Of a stretch of DNA of 13,486 nucleotides, positions 6,517 to 13,374 are shown in pieces. Source of the stretch: Deltaproteobacteria bacterium (GTDB lineage Bacteria; Myxococcota_A; Polyangia; Polyangiales; Ga0077539); NCBI GenBank assembly GCA_947494865.1, contig CANMAT010000027.1:1-13486 (forward strand), in the 5' to 3' direction. Below the pieces are notes generated by a model. That model saw nothing but the letters and a program-made list of their open reading frames with translations. It made no database searches and had not been told where the DNA came from. The stretch's first letter is position 1. Each line of letters begins with the position of its first letter. The position numbers were made by a program, and so were the translations under genes.

Positions 6517-8820
6517 ATGAAGCGGTTGACTCTCGCAGGCCTGCTCGCAGTGAGCGGCTCGCTCGCAGCGTGTGGTTCCGACAACCCGGCGCCCGCAGAC
6601 GCCGGCACCGACACGGTGGTCCCGACCGACAACACGGTCCCCGCGGACACCACGCCGACCGACGTGACCCGCCCCGACGTGGCCCCCGCCGACGTGGCGA
6701 CCGACCGCGCCGACGCGGGCGGCATGACCTGCGGGCGCCTCCCGTTCACCACGGTGATGCGCGCTGGTAACACCACCACGGTCATGGGCAACAACACCCA
6801 GGCGTGGATGGATCAGACCATGGGCCGCCCGACGGGTACCTCGCCCGTGCGGCCGCCGACGGCCAACCGCACCTGCGTCCCCATGTCGGGTCAGCTCGTG
6901 TACGCGTACACCACCGGCACCGCCGCCGCTTCGCTGCGCATCTCGACCACCAACGCCGGCACGCCGCGCAACTTCGACACGGTGATCTACGTCACCCGCA
7001 CCTGCGCCAACACCCTCGCCGCCGCGGTCTGTAACGACGACGACCCCGAGTACGCCGCGCGCCCCGACCGCCGCGTCTCGTCGCTCGTGACCACCGAGGT
7101 GTTCCCCGCCGGCACGCGCGTGTTCATCCTCGTGGGCGGCTTCTACCCGCCGGGCGACGGCACCACCACCATCGACCGCGGCGCCTTCGAGCTCACCATC
7201 AACGAGCTGCCCGCCGTGGCCGCCGGCGCCGTCTGCGACGTCAACGGCCTCGCGAACCGCTGCGACGCCAACCTCGACTGCGTGGCCGACACCGTCGGCA
7301 GCGACGCGGGCCGCTGCCGCACGCGCGGCAGCGTGGCGGGCTCCCTCTGCCGCACGAGCGAGCCGCGCTGCGACATGAGCCTCACCTGCGTGGGCGCCGG
7401 CGCCACCGGCGTGTGCGTCGGCACCGCGATGCCCGACGGCGCGTGCGACCAGCGCACCGGCTGCCCCGACGGCTTCGTCTGCGCCACCACCACGCTCGGC
7501 GCCTCGACGGGCACCTGCCGCCGCGCGGGCACCACGCTCGGCTCCGACTGCCGCCCCGCCGGCGCCATGGGCGGCCGCTGCGACGCGCCCTTCGTCTGCG
7601 CCGCCGACATCGACCCCGCCCGCGCCGAAGACTGCGTTGCCGCGGCCACGATGGGCGGCGAGTGCGACACCCTCCGCTCGGTCTGCCCCACGGGCTCCAC
7701 CTGCGTGACCGCCAACGGCGGCACCGCCATCGGCACCTGCGTGGCCGACGGCGCCGGCGCCCGCGCGCGCTGCCGCGCGTCGGGCACGCGCTGCGACATG
7801 GGCCTCGAGTGCATCACCCTCGGCGAGGGCACCGCCGCCGTCGAGCAGTGCCTCCGCCGCTCGGCCACCAACATGCCCTGCGGCCCCGCGCTGCAGTGCC
7901 CCGACGCCGACACCTGCTACCTCAACGACCTCACCGACCGCCAGAACGGCATCTGCGGCGCGACCGGCCAGGCCGGCGGCGCGTGCAACACCGCCGAGCC
8001 CTTCTGCACGGGCACCCTCACCTGCAGCAGCCCCACGGGCGCGGGCCTCTGCTCGACCGTCAGCACCATGATGGGCGCGGCGTGTGACCGCCTCCGCACC
8101 CGCTGCGGCATGGGCTTCTCGTGCGTGCTCGCGACGGGCAGCCAGACGATGGGCACCTGCCAGCCCGACGGCTCGGTGGTCGGCGCCGACTGCCGCGCGG
8201 GCGACATGCCCTGCGCCGCGGGCCTCACCTGCAGCGGCTCGGCCCTGAGCGGCGGCGTGTGCCAGCGCGCGGTCACGGCCGGCATGGCCTGCGACCCGGT
8301 CAACGGCACCACCGTCTGCCCGGCGATGCAGTACTGCCTCGCGTCGGCGTTCAACGCCGGCACCTGCGCGGCCAGCACCGCGATGGAGACCGAGCCCAAC
8401 AACAACCCCTCCGACGTGATGGCCCGCGCGCTCACTGCGCCGACGCTCATCCGCGGCGCCCTCGGCCGCCTCGACGTCGACTGCGCGGCGGTCACCGTGC
8501 CCGCCATGGGTCGCCTCGTCGCCGTCGTGTCCGACGGCAACGGCCGCTGCCCCGTCAACATCGGCGGCCGCATCGCGATGGACGTGTACAGCCCCAACGG
8601 CACCACCGTGCGCGGCATCTCGCAGCAGAACGGCCCCTTCGGCGCGGGCTCGTGCTCGCACGTCGACGGCGGGCGCGCCATCCAGGCCTTCGCCGGCGGC
8701 CTCGCGGCGGGCACCTACTACGTCTGCATCCGCGGCGTGAACGACGCGGCGGCCGCCACCCCGGTCGCCACCGAGGCGGTCCCGGCCTACGTGCTCAGCG
8801 TCAGCGCGATCGCACCCTGA
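6517..8820 (+). CDS. Cys-rich repeat lipoprotein with flanking PPC-like domains, 767 aa
   Basis: This is a lipid-anchored surface protein with lipobox SLAAC (lipidated C19), followed by an Asp/Thr/Pro/Val-rich acidic tether (about 20-67). A beta-rich domain (about 70-235) resembles the bacterial pre-peptidase C-terminal (PPC) type, with 'NFDTVIYV', 'CNDDDP' and 'VFILVGGF'. Residues about 237-623 hold eleven tandem units of about 35 residues with four cysteines each. A second PPC-like domain (about 624-767) opens with the typical 'ETEPNNNPSD'. No catalytic motif is visible, so a structural, adhesive or binding role is likely, but that is inference. Of two nearby ATGs, 6517 is favoured over 6511 because AAGAGG (6502-6507) is then 9 nt upstream. 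It is transcribed divergently from the protease and leads a co-directional lipoprotein run. Confidence 0.9.
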   Translation: MKRLTLAGLLAVSGSLAACGSDNPAPADAGTDTVVPTDNTVPADTTPTDVTRPDVAPADVATDRADAGGMTCGRLPFTTVMRAGNTTTVMGNNTQAWMDQTMGRPTGTSPVRPPTANRTCVPMSGQLVYAYTTGTAAASLRISTTNAGTPRNFDTVIYVTRTCANTLAAAVCNDDDPEYAARPDRRVSSLVTTEVFPAGTRVFILVGGFYPPGDGTTTIDRGAFELTINELPAVAAGAVCDVNGLANRCDANLDCVADTVGSDAGRCRTRGSVAGSLCRTSEPRCDMSLTCVGAGATGVCVGTAMPDGACDQRTGCPDGFVCATTTLGASTGTCRRAGTTLGSDCRPAGAMGGRCDAPFVCAADIDPARAEDCVAAATMGGECDTLRSVCPTGSTCVTANGGTAIGTCVADGAGARARCRASGTRCDMGLECITLGEGTAAVEQCLRRSATNMPCGPALQCPDADTCYLNDLTDRQNGICGATGQAGGACNTAEPFCTGTLTCSSPTGAGLCSTVSTMMGAACDRLRTRCGMGFSCVLATGSQTMGTCQPDGSVVGADCRAGDMPCAAGLTCSGSALSGGVCQRAVTAGMACDPVNGTTVCPAMQYCLASAFNAGTCAASTAMETEPNNNPSDVMARALTAPTLIRGALGRLDVDCAAVTVPAMGRLVAVVSDGNGRCPVNIGGRIAMDVYSPNGTTVRGISQQNGPFGAGSCSHVDGGRAIQAFAGGLAAGTYYVCIRGVNDAAAATPVATEAVPAYVLSVSAIAP
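7225..8385 (+). repeat. Eleven in-frame four-cysteine repeats
   Basis: Each unit follows C-x(5-9)-C-x5-C-x(8-12)-C, and the central C-x5-C spacing is identical in all eleven. Most units begin with a Gly-rich turn (e.g. GGEC, GADC, GMAC). That gives 44 cysteines in about 387 residues, an even number per unit as expected for two local disulfides per repeat. The repeats are diverged at the DNA level, so this is an old protein repeat rather than recent DNA duplication. Confidence 0.9.
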
Positions 8821-8832
8821 TCTCTCTCCCTT

Positions 8833-8870
8833 CGTGTCGCGGTCGGGCGTAGAGTCGCCGCCGCGACACG
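8833..8870 (+). promoter_or_regulatory. Long hairpin abutting the start of the 303-aa lipoprotein
   Basis: Bases 8833-8842 (CGTGTCGCGG) pair perfectly with 8861-8870 (CCGCGACACG). Inside, GGCG (8846-8849) can pair with CGCC (8856-8859), so nearly the whole 51-bp gap is one stem-loop. It starts 12 nt after the upstream stop and ends 1 nt before the ATG at 8872. It has no T-tract. It may stop or protect the upstream transcript, limit translation of the next gene, or both. Confidence 0.5.
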
Positions 8871-8871
8871 C

Positions 8872-9783
8872 ATGCTCTCAACTCCCCTTCGCATCTCTCT
8901 CCTCGCGCTTGCCCTCGCGGCGTGCGGCACCACGTCAACAGCGCCCGACGCCGCCGCGCCCCCGCGCGATGCGACGCCCGACGTCGCCCCCGACAAGCTC
9001 GAAGAAGAAGACGTGCCGCCCTGCGCGGTGCGCCCCGACGCTTCGAACGTGTCGTGCGTGATGCGCGTGCGCGGCCGCGCGGTCGACCTCACGGGCGCGC
9101 CCTTCGGCAACGGCGTGATCACCTACTGCGGCGCGATCTGCTTCGCGACCAACGCCGACGCGATGGGCAACTTCTCGCTCGACGTGGGCACCTTCATCGA
9201 CCCGTCGGTGTACTCGCTCCTCGTGCACGGGCGGCCCGATCACGGGAGCTTGTATGTGGCCTCGCCCGCGCCCGTCGACGGCGTGGTCACCCTCGCCGAG
9301 CCCGTCGCGGTGCCGCGCTACCAGGACATGGGCCCGATGCTCCCGAGCACCACCGCGGGTGGCACCTTCACGGCGGGCGACGTCACGCTCACCGTCGCGC
9401 CTGGCACCGCGCTCGAGTTCGACGTCGAAGACGCGCTCCTCGGCGCGCTCGGCCAGCAGATGCGGGCGGTGTATGTGCCCATGGCGCAGGCCCCGCGCTT
9501 CGCGCGCGACGCGGGCCTCGCGGCGGTGTGGGCGCTCGCGCCGTTCAACCTCCTGGCCGATCGGCCCATGGCGGTGCGCGTCGCCAACCGCGCGGGCCTC
9601 GCGCCCAACACCGCCGTCGAGTTCGTGGTGCTCGGGCAAGAGATCGTGCGCGCGCCGCCCACCGCGGGGCAGGCGATCGTCGCGGCCACGGGTCGCGTCT
9701 CGGCCGACGGAATGTTTGTCACCACAGACCCGGGAACGGGCATCTCCTTCGTGACCTGGCTCGGTATCCGCCCCCAGAGGTGA
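8872..9783 (+). CDS. Lipoprotein with a carboxypeptidase-regulatory-like domain, 303 aa
   Basis: The signal peptide ends in lipobox ALAAC (lipidated C18), so it is an exported, lipid-anchored protein. A short Asp/Ala/Pro tether with an acidic LEEED patch follows (about 19-48). Residues about 63-105 ('VRGRAVDLTGAPFGNGVITYCG...NFSLDVG') resemble the beta-sandwich of carboxypeptidase regulatory-like domains, which are non-enzymatic and often bind or scaffold. The rest (about 115-303) is beta-rich with no motif I recognise. ATG 8872 is the natural start because the signal peptide begins there, but no Shine-Dalgarno lies between the preceding hairpin and the ATG. It is followed after 8 bp by the predicted selenoprotein gene, whose ribosome site overlaps this gene's stop region, so the two are probably translated in coupling. 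The function is unknown. Confidence 0.85.
   Translation: MLSTPLRISLLALALAACGTTSTAPDAAAPPRDATPDVAPDKLEEEDVPPCAVRPDASNVSCVMRVRGRAVDLTGAPFGNGVITYCGAICFATNADAMGNFSLDVGTFIDPSVYSLLVHGRPDHGSLYVASPAPVDGVVTLAEPVAVPRYQDMGPMLPSTTAGGTFTAGDVTLTVAPGTALEFDVEDALLGALGQQMRAVYVPMAQAPRFARDAGLAAVWALAPFNLLADRPMAVRVANRAGLAPNTAVEFVVLGQEIVRAPPTAGQAIVAATGRVSADGMFVTTDPGTGISFVTWLGIRPQR
9776..9780 (+). promoter_or_regulatory. Ribosome binding site AGAGG for the selenoprotein gene
   Basis: AGAGG followed by TGA forms an AGAGGTGA Shine-Dalgarno that overlaps the stop codon of the 303-aa lipoprotein and lies 11 nt before ATG 9792. It supports this start and suggests that the two genes are translationally coupled. Confidence 0.6.
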
Positions 9784-9791
9784 TCCCTTCG

Positions 9792-10568
9792 ATGCGCACC
9801 CGATCTCGCCTCCTCTCTGCGCTCTGCGCGCTCCCCGTCGCGCTCGCGGCGTGCTCGACGGACGTCGCCCCGCCGTCGAACACCACGCCCGACGCGGCCG
9901 CGGTCGACGCCCTCCCGGCCGACGTCGCGCTCGCCGACCTGGTGACGCCCGTCGATGTCGCCGAGGGCCCCGACGCGGCGCCGAAGCCCGACGTGGTCGC
10001 CCCCGCAGACACCGCGCCCACGGTGGGCCCGTACCCCGCGGGGCCCTACGGCAACCGCATGGGCAACGTGCTCGCCAACCTCTCGTGGGAGGGCTACACG
10101 AACCTCGAAGGTTCCGCGGTCTCGACCACGCTCCCCTACGGTCCTACGTCGATGCAGGCGGTCCGCGAGACGGGGCGCGCGTTCGCCCTGGTGCACGTCT
10201 CCGAGTTCTTTTGACCCGGCTGCAGAAACGCGGCCCGTGATTTGGCCGCGCAAGGTCCGAGTGTGCTCCAGGCTGGTGGTGTGGTGGTCGAGATCCTCGA
10301 GTCGAACGCGGGCGGTCCCGTACCTCGCACGCAGCTCGACGCGTGGGTCAACACCTACCGAATCCCCGTCACCGCGGTCATCGATCCGCCCGACGAGCGC
10401 GTGACCCGAACCCTCATGACGTACGGCGTCCGCGAGAGCCTCTTCGTCGTCGACCTGCGCACCATGCGCATCGTCAACAAGTACAACGGCTCCGTGGCGG
10501 GCGTCGGCCCGTCGTCGATCACGCAGGGCGTGACGCGAATCCTCGAACTCCTCGCCGGCGGGATGTAA
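9792..10568 (+). CDS. Predicted selenocysteine-containing thioredoxin-like lipoprotein, 258 aa (TGA at codon 141 = Sec)
   Basis: Read through one in-frame TGA, this frame encodes a single coherent protein: a signal peptide with lipobox ALAAC (lipidated C21), an Asp/Ala/Pro tether (about 22-75), then a thioredoxin/redoxin-like domain (about 77-258). The strand 'AFALVHVSEFF' runs into U141-P-G-C144-R, the place and spacing of the CxxC motif in TlpA/redoxin proteins, so TGA replaces the first catalytic Cys. A 'YGVRESLFVVD' strand (211-221) and a C-terminal helix follow, ending at a normal TAA. A hairpin of bacterial SECIS type lies downstream of the TGA. The expected role is Sec-dependent thiol/disulfide or peroxide chemistry outside the inner membrane. 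No clear cis-Pro loop is visible. The alternative is a nonsense mutation of TGC. The Sec-insertion genes (selA, selB, selC, selD) are not in this window. Confidence 0.8.
10212..10214 (+). other. In-frame TGA, predicted selenocysteine codon
   Basis: The TGA is codon 141 of the lipoprotein frame that starts at 9792. It is followed by CCC GGC TGC, giving Sec-Pro-Gly-Cys. The frame stays open for another 117 sense codons to TAA at 10566-10568. The next residues (R-N-A-A-R-D-L) continue the amphipathic helix expected after a thioredoxin CxxC. Confidence 0.8.
10229..10250 (+). promoter_or_regulatory. Candidate bacterial SECIS hairpin
   Basis: CGCGGCC (10229-10235) pairs perfectly with GGCCGCG (10244-10250) around the loop CGTGATTT (10236-10243). 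The loop begins 21 nt after the TGA and has G as its second base, followed by T. This fits the described bacterial SECIS pattern: loop about 16-37 nt downstream of UGA, a G in the first two loop positions, and a short strong stem. A weak outer pairing of GACC (10213-10216) with GGTC (10254-10257) is possible. The bulged U of the E. coli fdhF element is not obvious. Confidence 0.7.
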
Positions 10569-10579
10569 CCCTCCCCCGG

Positions 10580-11401
10580 GTGAACACCCTCTCCTCCCAC
10601 GACCTCGACGAGGTCGCGCGCACGCTCATCGAGATCGCCCGCGAGGCCGCCGCGCTCGTGCACGCGGGCTGGCGCACGGGCGTCGAGATCGAGCACAAGG
10701 GCGCCATCGACCTCGTGACGCGCTTCGACCGCGCCAGCGAAGACCTCCTGCGCGCGCGCTTCCGCGAGCGCCTGCCGGGCTTCGACGTGGTGGCCGAAGA
10801 GTCGGGCGGAGCCCCCTCGGGCGATCGTCCGGTGCTGTGGGCCGACCCCCTCGACGGCACCACGAACTTCGCCCACGGGCACCCGTTCTTCTGCGTGTCG
10901 ATCGGGCTGCTCGACGGCGCGACGCCCCTCGCCGCGGCCGTGGTCGCGCCCGCCCTCTCCGTCGAGTACCGCGCCGCGCGCGGCTCCGGCGCGTGGCGCA
11001 ACGACGTCGCGTGCGGGGTGTCGCGCACCGACGAGCTGCGCGAATCGCTTCTGGCGACGGGGTTTCCGTACGACTCGCACACGCGCGACGAGAACAACCT
11101 CCGCGAGTTCTGCGCGCTCACGCGCCGCACGCAGGGCGTACGCCGCTGCGGCTCGGCGGCCCTCGACCTTTGCCTCACCGCGGAGGGAACCTACGACGCC
11201 TACTGGGAGGCGAAGCTCAAGCCCTGGGACGTCGCCGCGGGCGCGCTCGTCGTGCTCGAGGCGGGCGGCGCGCTCAGCGACCTCGACGGAAACACCGTCG
11301 ACGTGCGCGCGGGCTCCCTGCTCGCGAGCAACGGACGCATACACGACGCGGTGCTGCGTGCGCTTCGTGATGTGCGCGGGGCCCCGCAGATCACGGTCTG
11401 A
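10580..11401 (+). CDS. Inositol monophosphatase family protein, 273 aa
   Basis: Members of this Mg-dependent, Li-sensitive phosphatase family remove phosphate from myo-inositol phosphates; relatives act on histidinol phosphate, PAP or fructose-1,6-bisphosphate. The metal-binding set is complete: E73 (VAEES), D89-P-L-D92-GTTNF and W216-D217-VAAG. The 'GAIDLVTRFDRASE' region (41-54) and 'GSGAW' are also typical, and length is normal. It has no signal peptide and should be cytosolic, unlike its lipoprotein neighbours. The start is GTG 10580 (MNTLSSHDLDEV), 11 bp after the preceding TAA; no ATG fits and no clear Shine-Dalgarno is seen, so the start is moderately sure. Family assignment is firm, but the substrate cannot be told from sequence. 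It may be cotranscribed with the selenoprotein gene without a shared pathway. Confidence 0.93.
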   Translation: MNTLSSHDLDEVARTLIEIAREAAALVHAGWRTGVEIEHKGAIDLVTRFDRASEDLLRARFRERLPGFDVVAEESGGAPSGDRPVLWADPLDGTTNFAHGHPFFCVSIGLLDGATPLAAAVVAPALSVEYRAARGSGAWRNDVACGVSRTDELRESLLATGFPYDSHTRDENNLREFCALTRRTQGVRRCGSAALDLCLTAEGTYDAYWEAKLKPWDVAAGALVVLEAGGALSDLDGNTVDVRAGSLLASNGRIHDAVLRALRDVRGAPQITV

Positions 11402-11403
11402 CA

Positions 11404-11409
11404 TACACT
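11404..11409 (+). promoter_or_regulatory. Candidate -10 element before the vWA lipoprotein
   Basis: TACACT lies 8 nt before the ATG at 11418, in the 16-bp gap after the phosphatase gene. There is no Shine-Dalgarno and no good -35. The block TACACTCGGCCCCT closely matches the sequence before the S41 protease start (complement 6353-6336). A start just after it would give a nearly leaderless mRNA. Confidence 0.3.
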
Positions 11410-11417
11410 CGGCCCCT

Positions 11418-13358
11418 ATGCTTCGAAGGGTGATCGTCGTGTGCGCCGCGCTCATGAGCGCGTGCGGTTCCAAGACTGGCCTGCGCGACCTGCGCTTCGC
11501 CGCCGACGCGTCGGTGAGCGACGTAGCCCCCGTGGAGCCCACGTGCCGTCCGCTGCGGGTGCGCACGCGCGTGGGCGTCGAGGTGCCGCTCGCACTCGAC
11601 GTCGACGACGCTGCGCCGCGCACGGCGGGCTACGTGTGGTCCGTGCGCCAGGCGCCCGCCCGCTCGCGCGCGATGGTGAGCAACACGGGCGATCGCAACG
11701 CGCGCATCACGCCCGACGTGACGGGCAGCTACGACGTCGCGGTGACCACGCCCTACACCCTCTCGACAGGCGAGGCGCTGCAGTGCCCCGTGTCGATCGT
11801 GGCCGACCCCGCCGACCCGCTGTGCCCCGAGTACGCGCTCGTCGAGCCCGCGCGCGTGGCGCTGCCGGCCTCGCCGATGCAGTTCGCGTTCGAGAGCGTG
11901 TGGTCGACGCCGCGCGTGAACGCGGGCGGCGCCGACGGCACTGGCATCGTGGCGAGCGACGATGCGGCCGACGACGTGGCCGCGCTCGTGTGGGAGCTGC
12001 CCGCGACGCGCGACCTCGACACGACCGCGGGCGAGGTCGAGGGCCGCGTGGTGAGCGCCCTCGGCGCGACGCCGGTGCTCGTGGGCCGCGAGGGGAGCAC
12101 CCACGAGGGGCTGCGCTATCGCCGATCGTCGTTTCGCGTGGCGGCGCTGCCCACGACGGCCGCGGTGGTGCGCGACCGCGTGGCGCGCGACGTCACGGGC
12201 CTCAACCCGGGCCCCTACGAGCAGGGCTTCAGCACGCAGCGCGCGTTCGTGATCGACGTCACCACCGTGCTGCGCCCGGGCGACCGGCGCGCCGTGATGC
12301 TGCTCGCGACGGCGCCCGAGGCGGCCTTCGACGACCCCGCGCGCGCGACCGCGTACCGGTTGCAAGACGTCACCAACACATCGGGACTCGCGCAGCGCGC
12401 CGCATCGCTCGACGTGACGTGCCAGCGCACCACGGCGACGCGCACCGTCACGGCCGATTTCTTGTGGCTTGTCGACACGTCGCGCTCGATGGAAGACGAC
12501 CAGGAGCGCCTCGGAAACACGGCCGAGCGCTTCTTCCGCGAGATGAACGCCGCGGGCATCGATTTTCGCGTCGGCGTGATGCAAGCGGGCAGTCGCGGCG
12601 ACGGCCTCGACCTCGACGCGCCCGGCTTCGGGTGGATCAGCGGCGCCGACCCGATGGGCCCGCAGCAGCTCGCGTGGCAGGTCACCTACCGGCCGTTCCG
12701 CGACCAGCGCGAAGACACCCTCGCGCCCTATCCGCTCGAAGGGCAAGAAGAGGAGCCCGTCGCGGCGGGCGTCGTCACCACCGAGGTGATGGACCGCCGC
12801 GCGCCCGCCGACCCGATGTCTCGACGCAGCTTCCGGCCCGGCGCGACGCGCGCGGCGTTCTTCGTCACCGACGAGATCGGCACCAACGACGACGGGCGCT
12901 ACTTCTCGCGCGACCTCGCGCGGTGGGGCGCCACGGGGCCCGAGCGCGTGCGCGCTGCCGCGCGGTGGTACGCCGACCGCGCGTTTCTCACCTTCGGCAT
13001 GGCCAACCTCTTCTCGCGCGCGCAGTGCCCCAACGTCGAGAACTTCGCGGCCTGCGTGGTCATCGGCAACGGCGGGGCGTACATCCCGCTCGGCACGGCC
13101 CTCGACGCCGAGGTGTCGGCCGCGCTGTCGCGCATCGTCGACGGGGTGGCGGGCGCCGCGAGCGAATTCACCCTTCAGCACGCGCCGGTGTCGGCGACGC
13201 TGCGGGTGGCCGTCGACGCGCGCCTGGCGCCCCGCTCGCGCGCCGACGGCTTCGACTGGAACCAGGACGCGCAGACCATCGTGTTTCGGGGCAACACGTA
13301 CCGCCCGCGGCGCGGCCAGTCGGTGCGCTCTGCGTACTTCTGGTGGGTGCGTCGGTAG
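11418..13358 (+). CDS. vWA-domain lipoprotein, 646 aa
   Basis: The short signal peptide ends in lipobox LMSAC (lipidated C16), followed by GSKTGL, a sequence common after the lipidated Cys in myxobacterial lipoproteins. The N-terminal part (about 40-340) is beta-rich with an Ig-like 'GSYDVAVTTPYTL' segment and no enzyme motif. A von Willebrand factor A-type domain follows from about 345: strand 'ADFLWLVDTS' with MIDAS motif D353-T-S355-R-S357, then 'DFRVGVMQAG' and 'RAAFFVTDEIGTNDD', a second strand-loop of the fold. vWA domains bind protein ligands through a Mg or Mn ion; on surface lipoproteins they often mediate adhesion or complex assembly. Scattered Cys pairs suit an oxidising compartment. 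The ATG at 11418 is set by the signal peptide. It is convergent with the partial gene at the window end (16 bp between stops). The ligand is unknown. Confidence 0.87.
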   Translation: MLRRVIVVCAALMSACGSKTGLRDLRFAADASVSDVAPVEPTCRPLRVRTRVGVEVPLALDVDDAAPRTAGYVWSVRQAPARSRAMVSNTGDRNARITPDVTGSYDVAVTTPYTLSTGEALQCPVSIVADPADPLCPEYALVEPARVALPASPMQFAFESVWSTPRVNAGGADGTGIVASDDAADDVAALVWELPATRDLDTTAGEVEGRVVSALGATPVLVGREGSTHEGLRYRRSSFRVAALPTTAAVVRDRVARDVTGLNPGPYEQGFSTQRAFVIDVTTVLRPGDRRAVMLLATAPEAAFDDPARATAYRLQDVTNTSGLAQRAASLDVTCQRTTATRTVTADFLWLVDTSRSMEDDQERLGNTAERFFREMNAAGIDFRVGVMQAGSRGDGLDLDAPGFGWISGADPMGPQQLAWQVTYRPFRDQREDTLAPYPLEGQEEEPVAAGVVTTEVMDRRAPADPMSRRSFRPGATRAAFFVTDEIGTNDDGRYFSRDLARWGATGPERVRAAARWYADRAFLTFGMANLFSRAQCPNVENFAACVVIGNGGAYIPLGTALDAEVSAALSRIVDGVAGAASEFTLQHAPVSATLRVAVDARLAPRSRADGFDWNQDAQTIVFRGNTYRPRRGQSVRSAYFWWVRR

Positions 13359-13374
13359 GGCGCTCGCGGCGCGG

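Noticed and set aside
5866..8661. 931-codon minus-strand open frame opposite the Cys-rich lipoprotein
   Set aside because: The composition is almost all Ala/Gly/Arg/His/Val, typical of an antisense frame in high-GC DNA; the plus strand has a lipobox and ordered Cys repeats.
10212..10214. TGA as a plain nonsense mutation or a frameshift, making 9792-10568 a pseudogene
   Set aside because: The reading frame is identical on both sides, so there is no frameshift. No other lesion is seen, the TGA falls on the catalytic Cys position, and a SECIS-like hairpin follows. A TGC-to-TGA change remains the main alternative but explains less.
10242..10568. Separate 108-aa gene starting at TTG 10242
   Set aside because: It has no ribosome site, starts inside the hairpin and in the middle of the helix after UPGC, and is in frame with the upstream lipoprotein.
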